Assembly: GCA_036703315.1 (NCBI GenBank)
Contig: DATNPH010000026.1
Coordinates: 34,533 to 98,532 of the forward strand
DNA: 64,000 bases
From: DATNPH01 sp036703315
GTDB taxonomy: Bacteria > Cyanobacteriota > Cyanobacteriia > Cyanobacteriales > Coleofasciculaceae
Direction of reading: 5' to 3'
Shown: positions 30,888 through 39,829 of the stretch, piece after piece
Position numbering within the stretch: the first letter of the stretch is position 1
How the letters are laid out: each line of letters opens with the position of its first letter
Program-made: the position numbers and the translations under genes
The notes under the pieces: generated by a model
The model's input: only the letters and a program-made list of their open reading frames with translations
Database searches by the model: none
Told to the model about the DNA's origin: nothing

Positions 30888-31529
30888 AACTTAAACACTC
30901 CGGTTCCCTTATATTCAGACATCTACTTATTCATGTTTTATGCTAGCGCTTAAGCTACAACTCCCCGCTATCTACATGAAAAGACCCAAGGCTAGCAGCA
31001 GCAGCTTTTATCTACCGTAGATGAAAATATAAGCTAGCCTTAGCTTCCTGGCATAGGAGCGATCGCTTCTTGGTGGCAGACAGCAGGGAAGCTACTTTGC
31101 CAACCGCTAAAAAGGTTTTGATTCTCTCTAATGCTGTAGGACGCCTACAAGCGCTGGAACCGGAAAATCAACGCCTCAAGCATTCAAAGGGAACGAGCAA
31201 CGGGGAACAGGAAACGGGAACCCCCTCACTCTCATCTGGGGGTTGAACAACGTGGGATTGGAATAAGGATGCCTTGTTTTCTCTGTTGTGCGCCTCTCGC
31301 TAACATTCGCAGGTCTCCTCCGAATCCCAGCCTTACCCTGTTCCCTCCCCCGAAGGGAGCTTGTAAATTGCACGACTAAACCAAATTCTACGCAGCGATG
31401 AGCAAATTCCTGCTCAACCAATAGCTGAACTTCAGCCAGCTGAATCAAGGATGTTCGAGTATTTTCTTACGTTGACCCACCTCCAGAAGAGGTGGGTTTT
31501 TTGTTGCTTCAATTGTCTCTAAAAGACAC
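30888..31529. other. Spacer with hairpin, decayed frame and strong terminator
   Basis: About 640 bp. It contains a long imperfect inverted repeat (AAGGCTAGC at 30988-30996, complement at 31033-31041, with TTTTATCTAC and GTAGATGAAAA inside), a plus-strand frame from about GTG 31073 (VADSREATLPTAKKV, then GRLQALEPENQRLKHS), a repeat-like insert bounded by GGGAACAGG (31203-31211) and its complement (31337-31345), resumption of the same frame (ARLNQILRSDEQIPAQPI from 31370), and then a clear plus-strand terminator at 31475-31502. It may be a small gene broken by a repeat, or an RNA gene. Confidence 0.4.
31475..31502 (+). terminator. Rho-independent terminator, no clear upstream gene
   Basis: ACCCACCTC (31475-31483), a CAGAA loop and GAGGTGGGT (31489-31497) form a perfect 9-bp GC-rich stem followed by six Ts. 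It is oriented for plus-strand transcription. The last intact plus-strand gene, gltD, ends 950 bp earlier, so it probably serves the broken frame or an RNA in between. The As left of the stem are too few for use on the minus strand. Confidence 0.75.
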
Positions 31530-31772
31530 TCAATTACCGCCAGACTGGACAGATTTGTTGGTTACGTTAGAAACATCTGGCGTCCGGTGCCACTTGCCAT
31601 CTTCTCCTGGCTCGTAACCATCCTTGACGCTGTTCCAAGCTACATTACGAGCTGCCTCTTCGCTCAGACCATCTTCTTGAGCACTTTTGTAGGCAGCACG
31701 GAAAATATTTTGAGCACCCTCAGGTAGCTGCTCTTGTACTTCTGATGGTAAGTCAACTTGTATGTCAGGCAT
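31530..31772 (-). CDS. ChaB-like protein
   Basis: An 80-residue protein related to ChaB, named as a regulator of the ChaA cation antiporter in E. coli, although its role is poorly established. The start MPDIQVDLPSEVQEQLPEGAQ has CGGAG seven bases upstream; the frame is open further to 31826. The domain LPEGAQNIFRAAYKSAQ, then ARNVAWNSVKDGYEPGEDGKW, matches the ChaB fold pattern, including the conserved AW-x-x-V-K. The acidic, soluble C-terminus is short and variable. No chaA-like gene is seen nearby. Confidence 0.8.
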   Translation of the reverse strand: MPDIQVDLPSEVQEQLPEGAQNIFRAAYKSAQEDGLSEEAARNVAWNSVKDGYEPGEDGKWHRTPDVSNVTNKSVQSGGN

Positions 31773-31925
31773 ATATTTACTCCGATTACTTAGGCTTGGG
31801 ATCATGCTAAGAAGCCCGATGTACAACTTCCTCTTTTCTGCGATGTAGTTATTAACGATTTATCGCTGCGTCTGAAGTAAGAGTTTATGTAAATTTTGTT
31901 TGTATTCACAATTACAGAGTGGTCG

Positions 31926-32927
31926 CTAAGGGCTAAACAGTAATAGCCAAACTGGAAGCGTCAACAGAAGACCAGTAGATCCAATAGCTAGAGCAGTAAC
32001 AGCGAGGTCGCGGTCAAGATCGTAGACTTCTGCAAGTACTAAGGTGGCAAAGGCTGGAGGCATTGCCATTTGTAGAACGATAACCAGCTGGGGTGAACCA
32101 GTGATGCCTAATGGAAATAGCCCAAGACCTAAGATGAAGGGGACAAGCAGCATTTTAATTCCCAGACTTACTGAAGCTTGTCTCAGACGGCTCCAGGAGT
32201 CTAATTGGCTCAACCGCATTCCAATTAGTACCAGAGAAAGAGCGATCGCACTCCAGGCAAATCCTTGTAAACCTCGCTCAGCCAACTCAGGTAGTGGTAT
32301 CTGACGAAAACCCAGTCCGAACCCTAAACTCCACAGTGCTGGATTTTGCAGCATAGTGCGGACTAGCTGCCAGTGACTCTGTGCCCCTCTCCCAAAACGA
32401 GCCGCAAGCAGGACACCTAAGCCGTAAGCTCCAATAGTAGTGCCCAGCATGTCATAAAAAAGTGCCCAGCCAAAGTATTTTTCTCCCACTAAAGTCAAGG
32501 TGACAGGAAAACCCAAGTAGCCTGTGTTTCCCACCATAGATGCCAGTAGAAAACTTCCTTGTGCTGGTTTGTTCCAAGAAATAGAGTTGTATGTTTTAGG
32601 AGACTCATCTGTCGAGAGGCAACTGTTCTGGTTTTCCTGAGAGGTACGCCAATGCCTTTGTATCCAAACCCAGGCTAATCCTGCTCCTAATAAAATTGCC
32701 ATCCATGCCGCCACTGGCGCAATCCAAATCGCTCCGGATAAGTCGGCACGGCGCAAAAAGGTAATAATGCTAACGGGCACTCCAAACCAGAAAAGAAATT
32801 GACCAATAAATGCTGGTACACTCTTCGGCAAAGAGCGTCCCAAAACCCATCCCACTAGGACACCCCCACCCAGCTGAATATAGAGTTTGAGCAGTGGTTG
32901 TAAAAGCTCAGTATGTGGACTGGGCAT
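31926..32927 (-). CDS. AEC family transporter (auxin efflux carrier-like permease)
   Basis: A 333-residue integral membrane protein with about ten hydrophobic segments in two groups. The cytoplasmic loop between them (around residues 93-120) is polar. The conserved block SMVGNTGYLGFPVTLTLVGE near residue 130 is the family's N-x-G-x-x-G-x-P site. MPPAFATLVLAEVYDLDRDLA near the C-terminus is the second family site. Members carry organic acids or other weak anions by secondary transport; no substrate can be told from sequence. ATG at 32927. It has no cotranscribed partner. Confidence 0.85.
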   Translation of the reverse strand: MPSPHTELLQPLLKLYIQLGGGVLVGWVLGRSLPKSVPAFIGQFLFWFGVPVSIITFLRRADLSGAIWIAPVAAWMAILLGAGLAWVWIQRHWRTSQENQNSCLSTDESPKTYNSISWNKPAQGSFLLASMVGNTGYLGFPVTLTLVGEKYFGWALFYDMLGTTIGAYGLGVLLAARFGRGAQSHWQLVRTMLQNPALWSLGFGLGFRQIPLPELAERGLQGFAWSAIALSLVLIGMRLSQLDSWSRLRQASVSLGIKMLLVPFILGLGLFPLGITGSPQLVIVLQMAMPPAFATLVLAEVYDLDRDLAVTALAIGSTGLLLTLPVWLLLFSP

Positions 32928-33077
32928 AATTCAATTAGTAGACACATAACTTAACAATAGTAAGTCAGGCTCTAGAAAATGAACTGTTGGAGAAGACATC
33001 GCCTGGATGCTGATAGACTGGTGACCGTCTAGAATTCGGCTAGATTAGGTATTGATTTGCAGTGCAGGAGTCGATTC

Positions 33078-34031
33078 TTGAATAACGGGGGTCTCCCAGG
33101 AAAACCAGCAAAGCTCTCAGTGCAACCAGAAGACGATATTCCGGCAGCACTACGAGATACACCGGACATTGAACGCCCGTCCCGGTTAAAGCCTATCTTG
33201 CTGAGCGTTGGACTATTAAGCTTAGGCGCGATCGCTTTAGGTATCGGTCTATGGCTCTGGATGCCTAGATCCAAAGCCATTAGAGCCCCCTCTCCAGAGC
33301 CGACAGAACCTAGCCCGACTGCCAGCAACCCTGATAACCTCTTGGGACACCTTCCCTACCAAGAAGCACCAGCCTCAGAACTGCAACCCATAACAGCTGA
33401 TGGTCAAATGAAACTTCGCGCCGCTGCTGCCCAGAAATTTAAAGACATGTCAGCAGCAGCAGGAAGAGAAGGCGTAATCTTGATACCCATTTCGGGTTTC
33501 CGTTCCGTTGCTGACCAGCAGCACCTGTTTTTTGATGTCAAGGCGGAGCGAGGACAGGTGACAACCAAGCGGGCAGAAGTTAGTGCGCCCCCTGGATACA
33601 GTGAGCATCATACTGGCTACGCTGTGGATATCGGTGATGGCAATACACCAGCAACAAATTTAAGTACAGACTTTGAGCAAACGGCTGCCTTCAGGTGGCT
33701 TGAGAAAAATGCACCTTACTACAGCTTTGAGCTGTCGTTCCCTAAAAATAATCCTCAAGGTGTTAGTTATGAACCGTGGCACTGGCGCTTCGTAGGCGAT
33801 CGCACTAGCTTGGAAACCTTCTATAAAGCAAAAAACTTAACTTCTCCTCCCTCAACCCCATCAGCTGGTTCTTCCCCTAGTCCTCCCTCAACCCCATCAG
33901 CTGGTTCTTCCCCTAGTCCTACCTCAACCTCATCAACAGGCGCTTCCCCAACGCCTGCTTCAACCCCATCAGCCACCTCTTCTGTGACGCCTGATTCAAC
34001 GCCATCAGCAAGCGCTTCCCCGAACCCCTGA
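33078..34031 (+). CDS. D-alanyl-D-alanine carboxypeptidase, VanY/M15B family
   Basis: Zinc peptidase trimming peptidoglycan peptides outside the cytoplasm. TTG at 33078 is chosen because GCAGGAG lies seven bases upstream; it gives 317 residues beginning MNNGGLPGKPAKLS. A single membrane anchor follows (about residues 40-61, LLSVGLLSLGAIALGIG). The catalytic domain shows ISGFRSVADQQHLF, the zinc motif SEHHTGYAVDIGDG and the final EPWHWRF. The C-terminal 60 residues are a Pro/Ser/Thr-rich tail made of five 12-residue repeats (33845-34024), probably a flexible wall-spanning linker or attachment. Confidence 0.9.
   Translation: MNNGGLPGKPAKLSVQPEDDIPAALRDTPDIERPSRLKPILLSVGLLSLGAIALGIGLWLWMPRSKAIRAPSPEPTEPSPTASNPDNLLGHLPYQEAPASELQPITADGQMKLRAAAAQKFKDMSAAAGREGVILIPISGFRSVADQQHLFFDVKAERGQVTTKRAEVSAPPGYSEHHTGYAVDIGDGNTPATNLSTDFEQTAAFRWLEKNAPYYSFELSFPKNNPQGVSYEPWHWRFVGDRTSLETFYKAKNLTSPPSTPSAGSSPSPPSTPSAGSSPSPTSTSSTGASPTPASTPSATSSVTPDSTPSASASPNP
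33845..34024 (+). repeat. 36-bp tandem repeat in VanY tail (5 copies)
   Basis: Five consecutive 36-bp units code 12 residues each. Units 1 and 2 (33845-33880, 33881-33916) are identical and units 3-5 are diverged. The repeat number probably varies among strains. Confidence 0.85.
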
Positions 34032-34118
34032 GACATTGCTTCTGTTCACCCAGAGCTGAAAACGTTTTACAAATAATAAAAGGAGTTAACCAACAGCTAA
34101 CGGCTAACCACTAAACGA

Positions 34119-34817
34119 ATGCAGCAAACTACCCTAAACTTAGTTGCCATTGGCATCTTCGGTATGACACTATCGGTGCTTCTGGGACCAATGCTCAACA
34201 TCTCACCAGCAATCCCCGCTATTACGACTCTCGGTGTCTTAAGCCTCGCCACACTTGACTCTTTCAACTTCCAAGGCAAAGGTGCCACTCTACTGTTAGA
34301 TTGGTTGGCTGGTGCCAGGAGTGAGCATCGCGATCGCGTTGTTCGGCATGAAGCCGGTCACTTTCTCGTCGCCTACTTCCTAGGTATCCCCATCACTGGC
34401 TACACACTGACCGCTTGGGAAGCATTCAAGCAAGGGCTACCGGGTTTAGGAGGGGTCACCTTTGATTCTGAGAAACTGTCGCCGGACGCTCTTAAGGGTG
34501 GCGAATTACGATTAACCTTAGAACGATTCTGCACTGTCTGGATGGCTGGCATTGCGGCTGAAAGTGTAGTTTACGGTAGTGCAGAGGGAGGCGGAGAAGA
34601 TCGGCAGAAACTTAGAGAGGCTTTGATTTTGTTCGGTCGTCCTCCTAGTGAGTTTGAACTGAAAGAACGATGGGCGACTCGGCAAGCTCAAACGATAATT
34701 CAGGAACACTTAGCGTCTTATCAGGCGCTAGTTGCGGCTATGGAACAACGAGCATCGGTGGCAGAGTGTTGTCAAGTGATTCAGGAGCATTGCCAGAATG
34801 AAGAAGTTGTCGGTTAG
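34119..34817 (+). CDS. Membrane M41-like peptidase without AAA domain
   Basis: A 232-residue protein with two N-terminal hydrophobic segments (about residues 5-45), then a peptidase-like domain with VVRHEAGHFLVAYFLGIPITGY: HEAGH is the zinc site of FtsH-type (M41) proteases. Helices resembling the FtsH C-terminal domain follow (FCTVWMAGIAAESVVYGSAEGGGEDRQ in pieces), but no ATPase domain is present. Related stand-alone proteins occur in cyanobacteria and plastids, and may act as partners of FtsH or as ATP-independent proteases. The stop overlaps the convergent diguanylate cyclase gene by 4 bp. Confidence 0.8.
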   Translation: MQQTTLNLVAIGIFGMTLSVLLGPMLNISPAIPAITTLGVLSLATLDSFNFQGKGATLLLDWLAGARSEHRDRVVRHEAGHFLVAYFLGIPITGYTLTAWEAFKQGLPGLGGVTFDSEKLSPDALKGGELRLTLERFCTVWMAGIAAESVVYGSAEGGGEDRQKLREALILFGRPPSEFELKERWATRQAQTIIQEHLASYQALVAAMEQRASVAECCQVIQEHCQNEEVVG

Positions 34818-35800
34818 ACGCTCTCTTCACCGCTAAAAACCTGATTGCGACCGCTAGATTTAGCATGCAGCAAATTATAATCAGCACGCCGCAGCAGGCT
34901 TTCTCCTTTGAGATCATCTTCCGCATTTAAGGAAGCCAGTCCAAGGCTAATGGTAATTTGAAGTCCCAATGTCCCATCAATGTTAAAGGGTTGGTCGCTA
35001 GTGAGGCGTCTTAGGCGTTTTGCTACTGTTTGGGCGTCCTGAGCGTTGGTCTGACTGAGAACGATCACGAATTCTTCACCACCATAACGGAACAGGGTAT
35101 CCTGAAGCCGCAGGTTGTGTTGCAGGCGAGCTGCAAGCAATTGGAGAACGCGATCGCCTACTTGATGTCCGTAGTTGTCGTTGACGGACTTAAAATAATC
35201 CACATCCAGCATAATCAGGCTCAAAGGCGTCGAGTGGATACGGGCATTATGAATCTGTCGGGGTAGTTCCCATTCCATTGCCCGACGATTACTCAGTTCT
35301 GTTAAAGGATCAGCCAACGCCATCGTTGACAATACGTCATTAGTTTGCATCAGTTCTCGATAGAATTGTATTCCTCGCAACCCTACTTGAATATGCGCCT
35401 TCAGAAGCCGATCTTCGTCTAGAGCCATTGGATCTCCCTTCAGTGATGAGTGCATCCGTAAGTAGGCATCTGCACCGTTTTCCAACGCTTCGGCATAAGC
35501 TATCAAATCCCGACGTTGGTCTAGTGATAGTCCAACATCCGTCATCTCAGACTGCTCGTCTATCAAAATGCAGTAAATCCAGCCCAGATGGGTCTGTGCT
35601 TTAATTTGATGACACAGTTCCAAACTTCCCACTTGCGTCGCCTGCAAAATCAAAATAGCAGGTTGTCTAGTCTGAATTAGCTGTATGACCTCATCAAGAT
35701 AAGAGGACGCCTCAACCGTGCCAGACATTATATTGCGAATCTGGGTAACGAACGCGGAAAGAAACTGCTCATTTCCAACCACTAATACAGAAGCATCCAT
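34814..35800 (-). CDS. Diguanylate cyclase with degenerate receiver domain
   Basis: A 328-residue cytosolic protein. The N-terminal 125 residues have receiver-like patterning (ASVLVVGNEQFLSAFVTQI), but the phospho-acceptor Asp is replaced (AILILQATQVG), so it is unlikely to be phosphorylated. The C-terminal GGDEF domain begins DPLTELSNRRAMEWEL and contains the active-site loop FRYGGEEFVIVLSQ, expected to make cyclic di-GMP from GTP. An I-site RxxD is not evident upstream of the loop (ARLQHNLRLQDTLF has RLQD, which could serve). The gene is single, and its input signal is unknown. Confidence 0.9.
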   Translation of the reverse strand: MDASVLVVGNEQFLSAFVTQIRNIMSGTVEASSYLDEVIQLIQTRQPAILILQATQVGSLELCHQIKAQTHLGWIYCILIDEQSEMTDVGLSLDQRRDLIAYAEALENGADAYLRMHSSLKGDPMALDEDRLLKAHIQVGLRGIQFYRELMQTNDVLSTMALADPLTELSNRRAMEWELPRQIHNARIHSTPLSLIMLDVDYFKSVNDNYGHQVGDRVLQLLAARLQHNLRLQDTLFRYGGEEFVIVLSQTNAQDAQTVAKRLRRLTSDQPFNIDGTLGLQITISLGLASLNAEDDLKGESLLRRADYNLLHAKSSGRNQVFSGEESV

Positions 35801-36686
35801 CGTTCTATGTAGCTTCGGAGAGCTAAGATATTCCCTAATGAACTTATGTAAAAACTTCTACTATCAGCAACTTTAATTGTGGGGGATATAGATCCGTGTA
35901 TCCATAGATTTTAAGCTTTTTAAAACTATTTAATATTGTCGGCTTTTACAGGTATACAATAGTATTCTCTTAATAATCCCTTTGCACAATCTTTACTAAA
36001 AATTATCAAACTACCTATTTACTTAAAGTTTTCATGAGGAAATTTTCACTGTCCTTTTTGGCTTATTCCCGATAATTAATCTTAAACTAAGGTCTTATAC
36101 AACTCAGAAAGCAATATCTTCAAATTTCTTGATAAACATGACAATTAAGGAAACAAAATTTATACAAAAACAGACGTGATTCATCACGTCTGTACCGAAG
36201 TCCTTATAAAAGATTGATTCGAGAACGCCCAAACCTCAATTTTTTGTTAGGGTTTGGCTTAGGGACTTCCAAACAAAAAAAATAATCAAGCTACTTTTTG
36301 TAGGGTGGGCATCTTGCTCACCCCAACGGGAGTGGCAGGCGTCTCCTCTACTCTACAAGACGGCAACAATGGATGATTTATTCCTTGGAAATCCTTTACT
36401 GGATTAGCACTCCAAAGAAACTAGCAAGAGGAGTAGTTTCTTTCATCCATAACGGGCGTGAACTCGCCTGTGGGACACTCTAAAGTGTTTAAGCGGGATT
36501 TACTGTTTCTTGTTGCTAATGCGATTAAGACTGCTCAAGAACATTGACACGAATTTCTCCATGAATGCCTGTGGAGCACGCTTTCAAGCTCGCTGAGTTA
36601 CATCAATCCAAGTGAGCTGCAAGTCAGAAGCTAGTAAAGTCTGTGGTAGACGCTCCACTAAGTTACTGAAGACGTTCCCAGAGGGG
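35801..36686. other. Long spacer with palindromic repeats
   Basis: About 890 bp, AT-rich, without a convincing gene. ACAGACGTGAT at 36170-36180 and ATCACGTCTGT at 36183-36193 form an 11-bp perfect palindrome with a 2-nt centre, of the dispersed type common in cyanobacteria. CCAAACC (36229-36235) and GGTTTGG (36251-36257) form a second hairpin. A GTAGGGTGGGCATCTTGC-type repeat starts near 36299. The rest shows no structure I can name. Confidence 0.5.
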
Positions 36687-37757
36687 TTATTGAGCCAATT
36701 GAGGCTTATGAGCAATCCAGTACTTGCTCATGAAGTGGTTTTCCGTTGTAATATCTTGAAAACCTGCCTTCTTCAAACGTTCTACTAAATCATCAGTGAT
36801 GTAGTGTCTGTAGTAAGGTTCATGGAACATTGCTGGAAAGTTTTCCATCAGTGGCATCAGTTCCGGAGAGTCGATCGCCTGAACTGAGTCACAGATCACA
36901 AACACTCCTCCTGGTTGAATGACCCTAAAAGCTTGCTCAATCACTTGCTGCCGCACCTTAGGTGGCAGTTCATGAAACAGGAAAACGCAAGTAACGCCGT
37001 GGAAGTAGTTATCTCGATACGGTAGCTCCTCTGCCTTCGCTTGCACCAACTGTGGTAACTCCCCAGGGATCTCAGACAACAGCTGATTAGCCTTACGCAG
37101 GTAGGCAGGTGACAAATCCATACCAAATAGAGACGCTTTAGGCAAAGTTCCCCGGATAAATTTCAAGGTACGACCAGTTCCGCAAGCAACATCCAAAACC
37201 CGGATTTGCCTCTGTAGAACTGAATCAAAAGCTTTCAACCCTTGCTTTAAGGGAGCCAAAACTCTCCGCCGCATCGCATCAGCAGAGCCATTAAACAGAA
37301 TTTCTACCTGCAAGTCATACAGATTGGCTGACCTATCACTTAAGTAGCCATCTGTCTGATGATGGAAGTTTTGCAGGTAGTAGCTGGGATACCCTTGCGT
37401 CTCAATCTCTGAGGAGAACTCGTGATATCTTTTCTCGTGAGCGCGTTCCCAAAGGCTTGGCATATCTAGCCAAACCATCGGGTAGTAGTGAAAGAAGTCT
37501 TCCCAAGGGTTATCAAACAGTAGGCTAGCCGGATACACACCCCGCTCGGCATCTTGCCAATCGGTTTCAATAATCTGATTGAGTCTTTGCTGAATTTTCA
37601 GTAAAATCTCTGGCTCAATCGGTTTTGTGCTCAGCTGATTAATAGGAGGATGAATTAGATTCAGCAGTTGTGTGCTAATGCTCTTATGAGCAAGACCAAA
37701 GAAGCTTTTGCCTTGCTGAAAAGCTTGATATGTCAGCTTGGTTAACGTGTCAGACAT
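36687..37757 (-). CDS. Class I SAM-dependent methyltransferase
   Basis: A 356-residue protein starting MSDTLTKLTYQAFQQG; the frame is open to a GTG at 37871, but that region is not protein-like. The first 180 residues carry DWQDAERGVYPASLLFDNPWEDFF (in pieces), a lead-in also found in other cyanobacterial methyltransferases. The SAM domain shows RVLDVACGTGRTLKFIRG near residue 186, FGMDLSPAYL and GGVFVICDSVQ. The substrate is unknown; polyprenyl or lipid quinone substrates are possible but not shown. It lies downstream of glnA, separated from it by the glnA terminator. Confidence 0.85.
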   Translation of the reverse strand: MSDTLTKLTYQAFQQGKSFFGLAHKSISTQLLNLIHPPINQLSTKPIEPEILLKIQQRLNQIIETDWQDAERGVYPASLLFDNPWEDFFHYYPMVWLDMPSLWERAHEKRYHEFSSEIETQGYPSYYLQNFHHQTDGYLSDRSANLYDLQVEILFNGSADAMRRRVLAPLKQGLKAFDSVLQRQIRVLDVACGTGRTLKFIRGTLPKASLFGMDLSPAYLRKANQLLSEIPGELPQLVQAKAEELPYRDNYFHGVTCVFLFHELPPKVRQQVIEQAFRVIQPGGVFVICDSVQAIDSPELMPLMENFPAMFHEPYYRHYITDDLVERLKKAGFQDITTENHFMSKYWIAHKPQLAQ

Positions 37758-37885
37758 GGAAATGGCTGGGCTTACTTGAAATCCGTTGCTTGATTTTGTG
37801 AATAATTGTAACGAATAAATGAGTAATGATGGCTGACCAAAAGGCAGATTTGCTGGTAAACTGTCGGTCACTAAAGCTCTGGCAC

Positions 37886-37909
37886 AAAAAAGCCACCCCT
37901 GAAGGTGGC
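37886..37909 (-). terminator. Rho-independent terminator of glnA
   Basis: On the minus strand GCCACC, a 6-nt loop and GGTGGC form a stem followed by six Ts (As at 37886-37891 on the plus strand). It lies 32 bp past the glnA stop and should end that transcript before the methyltransferase gene. Confidence 0.85.
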
Positions 37910-37941
37910 ACTGGCGAATCCATTCTTGCTAATTGCTGGTA

Positions 37942-39360
37942 TTAGCAATCGTAGTAGAGGGCAAACTCATAAGGATGAGGACGCAGCCGCATTGGGTTGA
38001 CCTCATTGTCGAGTTTGTAGGTAATCCAGGTATTGATGAAGTCTTCCGTGAACACTCCGGGTTCTGTCAAGAAAGCATGATCCTTCTCTAGGGCTTCCAG
38101 TGCCGCATCCAAAGAGCCTGGGGTAGAAGGAATTTTGCTTAATTCTTCAGGGCTGAGGTCGTAGATATCGACATCAAGGGGTTCACCAGGGTCAATCTGG
38201 TTTTTGATGCCATCTAGACCTGCACAGAGCATGGCGGCAAACGCCAAGTAGGGGTTAGACGTGGCATCAGGACAACGGAACTCCAACCGCTTCGCCTTGG
38301 GGTTAGTGCCAGAAAGCGGGATACGGACTGAGGCAGAACGGTTACCTTGAGAGTAAGCGAGGTTCACAGGTGCTTCAAAGCCTGGAACTAAGCGCTTGTA
38401 AGAATTGGTGGTTGGGTTAGTAAACGCTAGCAGTGCCGGAGCGTGCCTGAGGATGCCACCGATATAATGCAAAGCCGTTTGACTTAAGCCCGCGTAACCG
38501 TCACCAGCAAACAGTGGTTGTCCATCATTCCAGATTGACTGGTGGGTGTGCATACCGGAACCGTTGTCGTTAAACACTGGCTTCGGCATGAAGGTGATCG
38601 TTTTGCCATATTTTTTACCAACGTTTTTGATGACATACTTGTAAGTCATCAACCAGTCAGCCGCCTGCACCAAAGTCCCAAACTTGAAGCCCAGTTCACA
38701 CTGACCACCTGTAGCAACCTCATGGTGATGCTTTTCAATCGGAACGCCACACTTCGCCATCGTCAGCAGCATTTCTGTACGCATATCTTGCGAGGTATCT
38801 GTCGGGGCAACTGGGAAGTAACCCTCTTTGTAGCGTGGCTTGTAACCCAGGTTGGGGCCTTCTTCTTTACCAGAATTCCAACGACCTTCCACCGAGTCTA
38901 CGTAGTAATAGCCAGCGTTTTGCGTCTGGTCAAAGCGGACATCATCAAAGATGAAGAACTCGGCTTCTGGACCAAAGAATGCTGTATCACCAATGCCCGT
39001 GGAAATTAGATAGTCTACTGCCTTCTGGGCAATAGTGCGGGGGCAACGGCTGTAAGGTTCTCCTGTCCGGGGTTCTTTAATGCTACAGATTACGCTTAAA
39101 GTTGGTTCTGCCATGAATGGGTCAATCCAGGCAGTTGTGGGATCTAGCACCATCGTCATGTCTGATTCATTGATGGCTTTCCAACCCCGAATACTGGATC
39201 CATCGAAAGGTACGCCGTCGGTGAAGCTGCTTTCGTCAATTTGATTTTGAAACACCGAGAGATGCTGCCAGATCCCTGGCGTGTCGATGAACTTTAGGTC
39301 AATAATCTGTATATTTTTCTCTTTGACGTAATTGAGGAATTCTTGCGGGGATTGGAACAT
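37942..39360 (-). CDS. glnA: Glutamine synthetase type I
   Basis: A 472-residue glutamine synthetase that makes glutamine from glutamate, ammonia and ATP as a dodecamer. Conserved blocks: FDGSSIRGWKAINESDM near residue 50, FFGPEAEFFIFD near 125, the ATP-site region KPVFNDNGSGMHTHQS near 260, GILRHAPALLAFTNPTTNSYKRL near 300 (in parts), and the carboxyl-end NPYLAFAAMLCAGLDGIKN. An AAGGAG site precedes ATG 39360. A classic terminator follows, and an NtcA-type box lies 440 bp upstream. With gltBD it completes GS-GOGAT. An adenylylation-type loop (NPMRLRPHPYEF) is present, but cyanobacterial GS is mostly controlled by IF proteins. Confidence 0.97.
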   Translation of the reverse strand: MFQSPQEFLNYVKEKNIQIIDLKFIDTPGIWQHLSVFQNQIDESSFTDGVPFDGSSIRGWKAINESDMTMVLDPTTAWIDPFMAEPTLSVICSIKEPRTGEPYSRCPRTIAQKAVDYLISTGIGDTAFFGPEAEFFIFDDVRFDQTQNAGYYYVDSVEGRWNSGKEEGPNLGYKPRYKEGYFPVAPTDTSQDMRTEMLLTMAKCGVPIEKHHHEVATGGQCELGFKFGTLVQAADWLMTYKYVIKNVGKKYGKTITFMPKPVFNDNGSGMHTHQSIWNDGQPLFAGDGYAGLSQTALHYIGGILRHAPALLAFTNPTTNSYKRLVPGFEAPVNLAYSQGNRSASVRIPLSGTNPKAKRLEFRCPDATSNPYLAFAAMLCAGLDGIKNQIDPGEPLDVDIYDLSPEELSKIPSTPGSLDAALEALEKDHAFLTEPGVFTEDFINTWITYKLDNEVNPMRLRPHPYEFALYYDC

Positions 39361-39829
39361 TGGATTGACTCCTTAATCTCTAAAAATCTAAAGCTCCAGG
39401 GAACGGGCTAAACAATTCAACGATATTGGCTCTGGGTAGATGCATCAGTCAAAGAAGGCACAACTGGGACTCTAGCATTCGAGTTGGCATACAGTGTCAG
39501 CTTGCGTGGTTTCGACTCAGACCTAAACGGTTGGTGTCTTCCACTGAGAAGTTGCAAGCTCCTATTGGTATCCAAATCAGTTGTGAAAGTTTGAAAAGAC
39601 TGAGGGTTGTTTCGCTAAAGTTCATTCCCAAGAAATACGGTTGCGCTGTACCTGACTCATCGTATGGAGAGGCTTGCAGAGGTTTTGTATCTAACACTAC
39701 AGAATCTATTTTGCGATTTCTGCGTATTCCAACAAAACTGCAAAATGTAACAAATTTTACTAAATATCAATTACTGCATTTACCAAGAATTAAAGTTGTA
39801 TCAAAGGATACTGTTCATAGTGAGGAAGT
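39361..39829. other. glnA leader and promoter region
   Basis: About 470 bp between glnA and a divergent small gene. It holds the NtcA-like box at 39798-39811. A plus-strand open frame of 158 codons across it (39426-39902) has no protein character. No glutamine riboswitch-like motif was seen. Confidence 0.5.
39798..39811. promoter_or_regulatory. NtcA-type binding site GTA-N8-TAC
   Basis: GTATCAAAGGATAC is an exact, palindromic match to the GTA-N8-TAC consensus of NtcA, the nitrogen regulator that reads 2-oxoglutarate. It is 437 bp upstream of the glnA start and 19 bp upstream of the ATG of the divergent small gene. For glnA it implies a long leader or an additional nearer promoter. For the small gene it sits where it could block rather than aid transcription. 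Confidence 0.6.

Noticed and set aside
31176..31448. 90-codon minus-strand frame
   Set aside because: It runs through the repeat-like insert and lacks a ribosome site; the plus strand is more protein-like on both sides.
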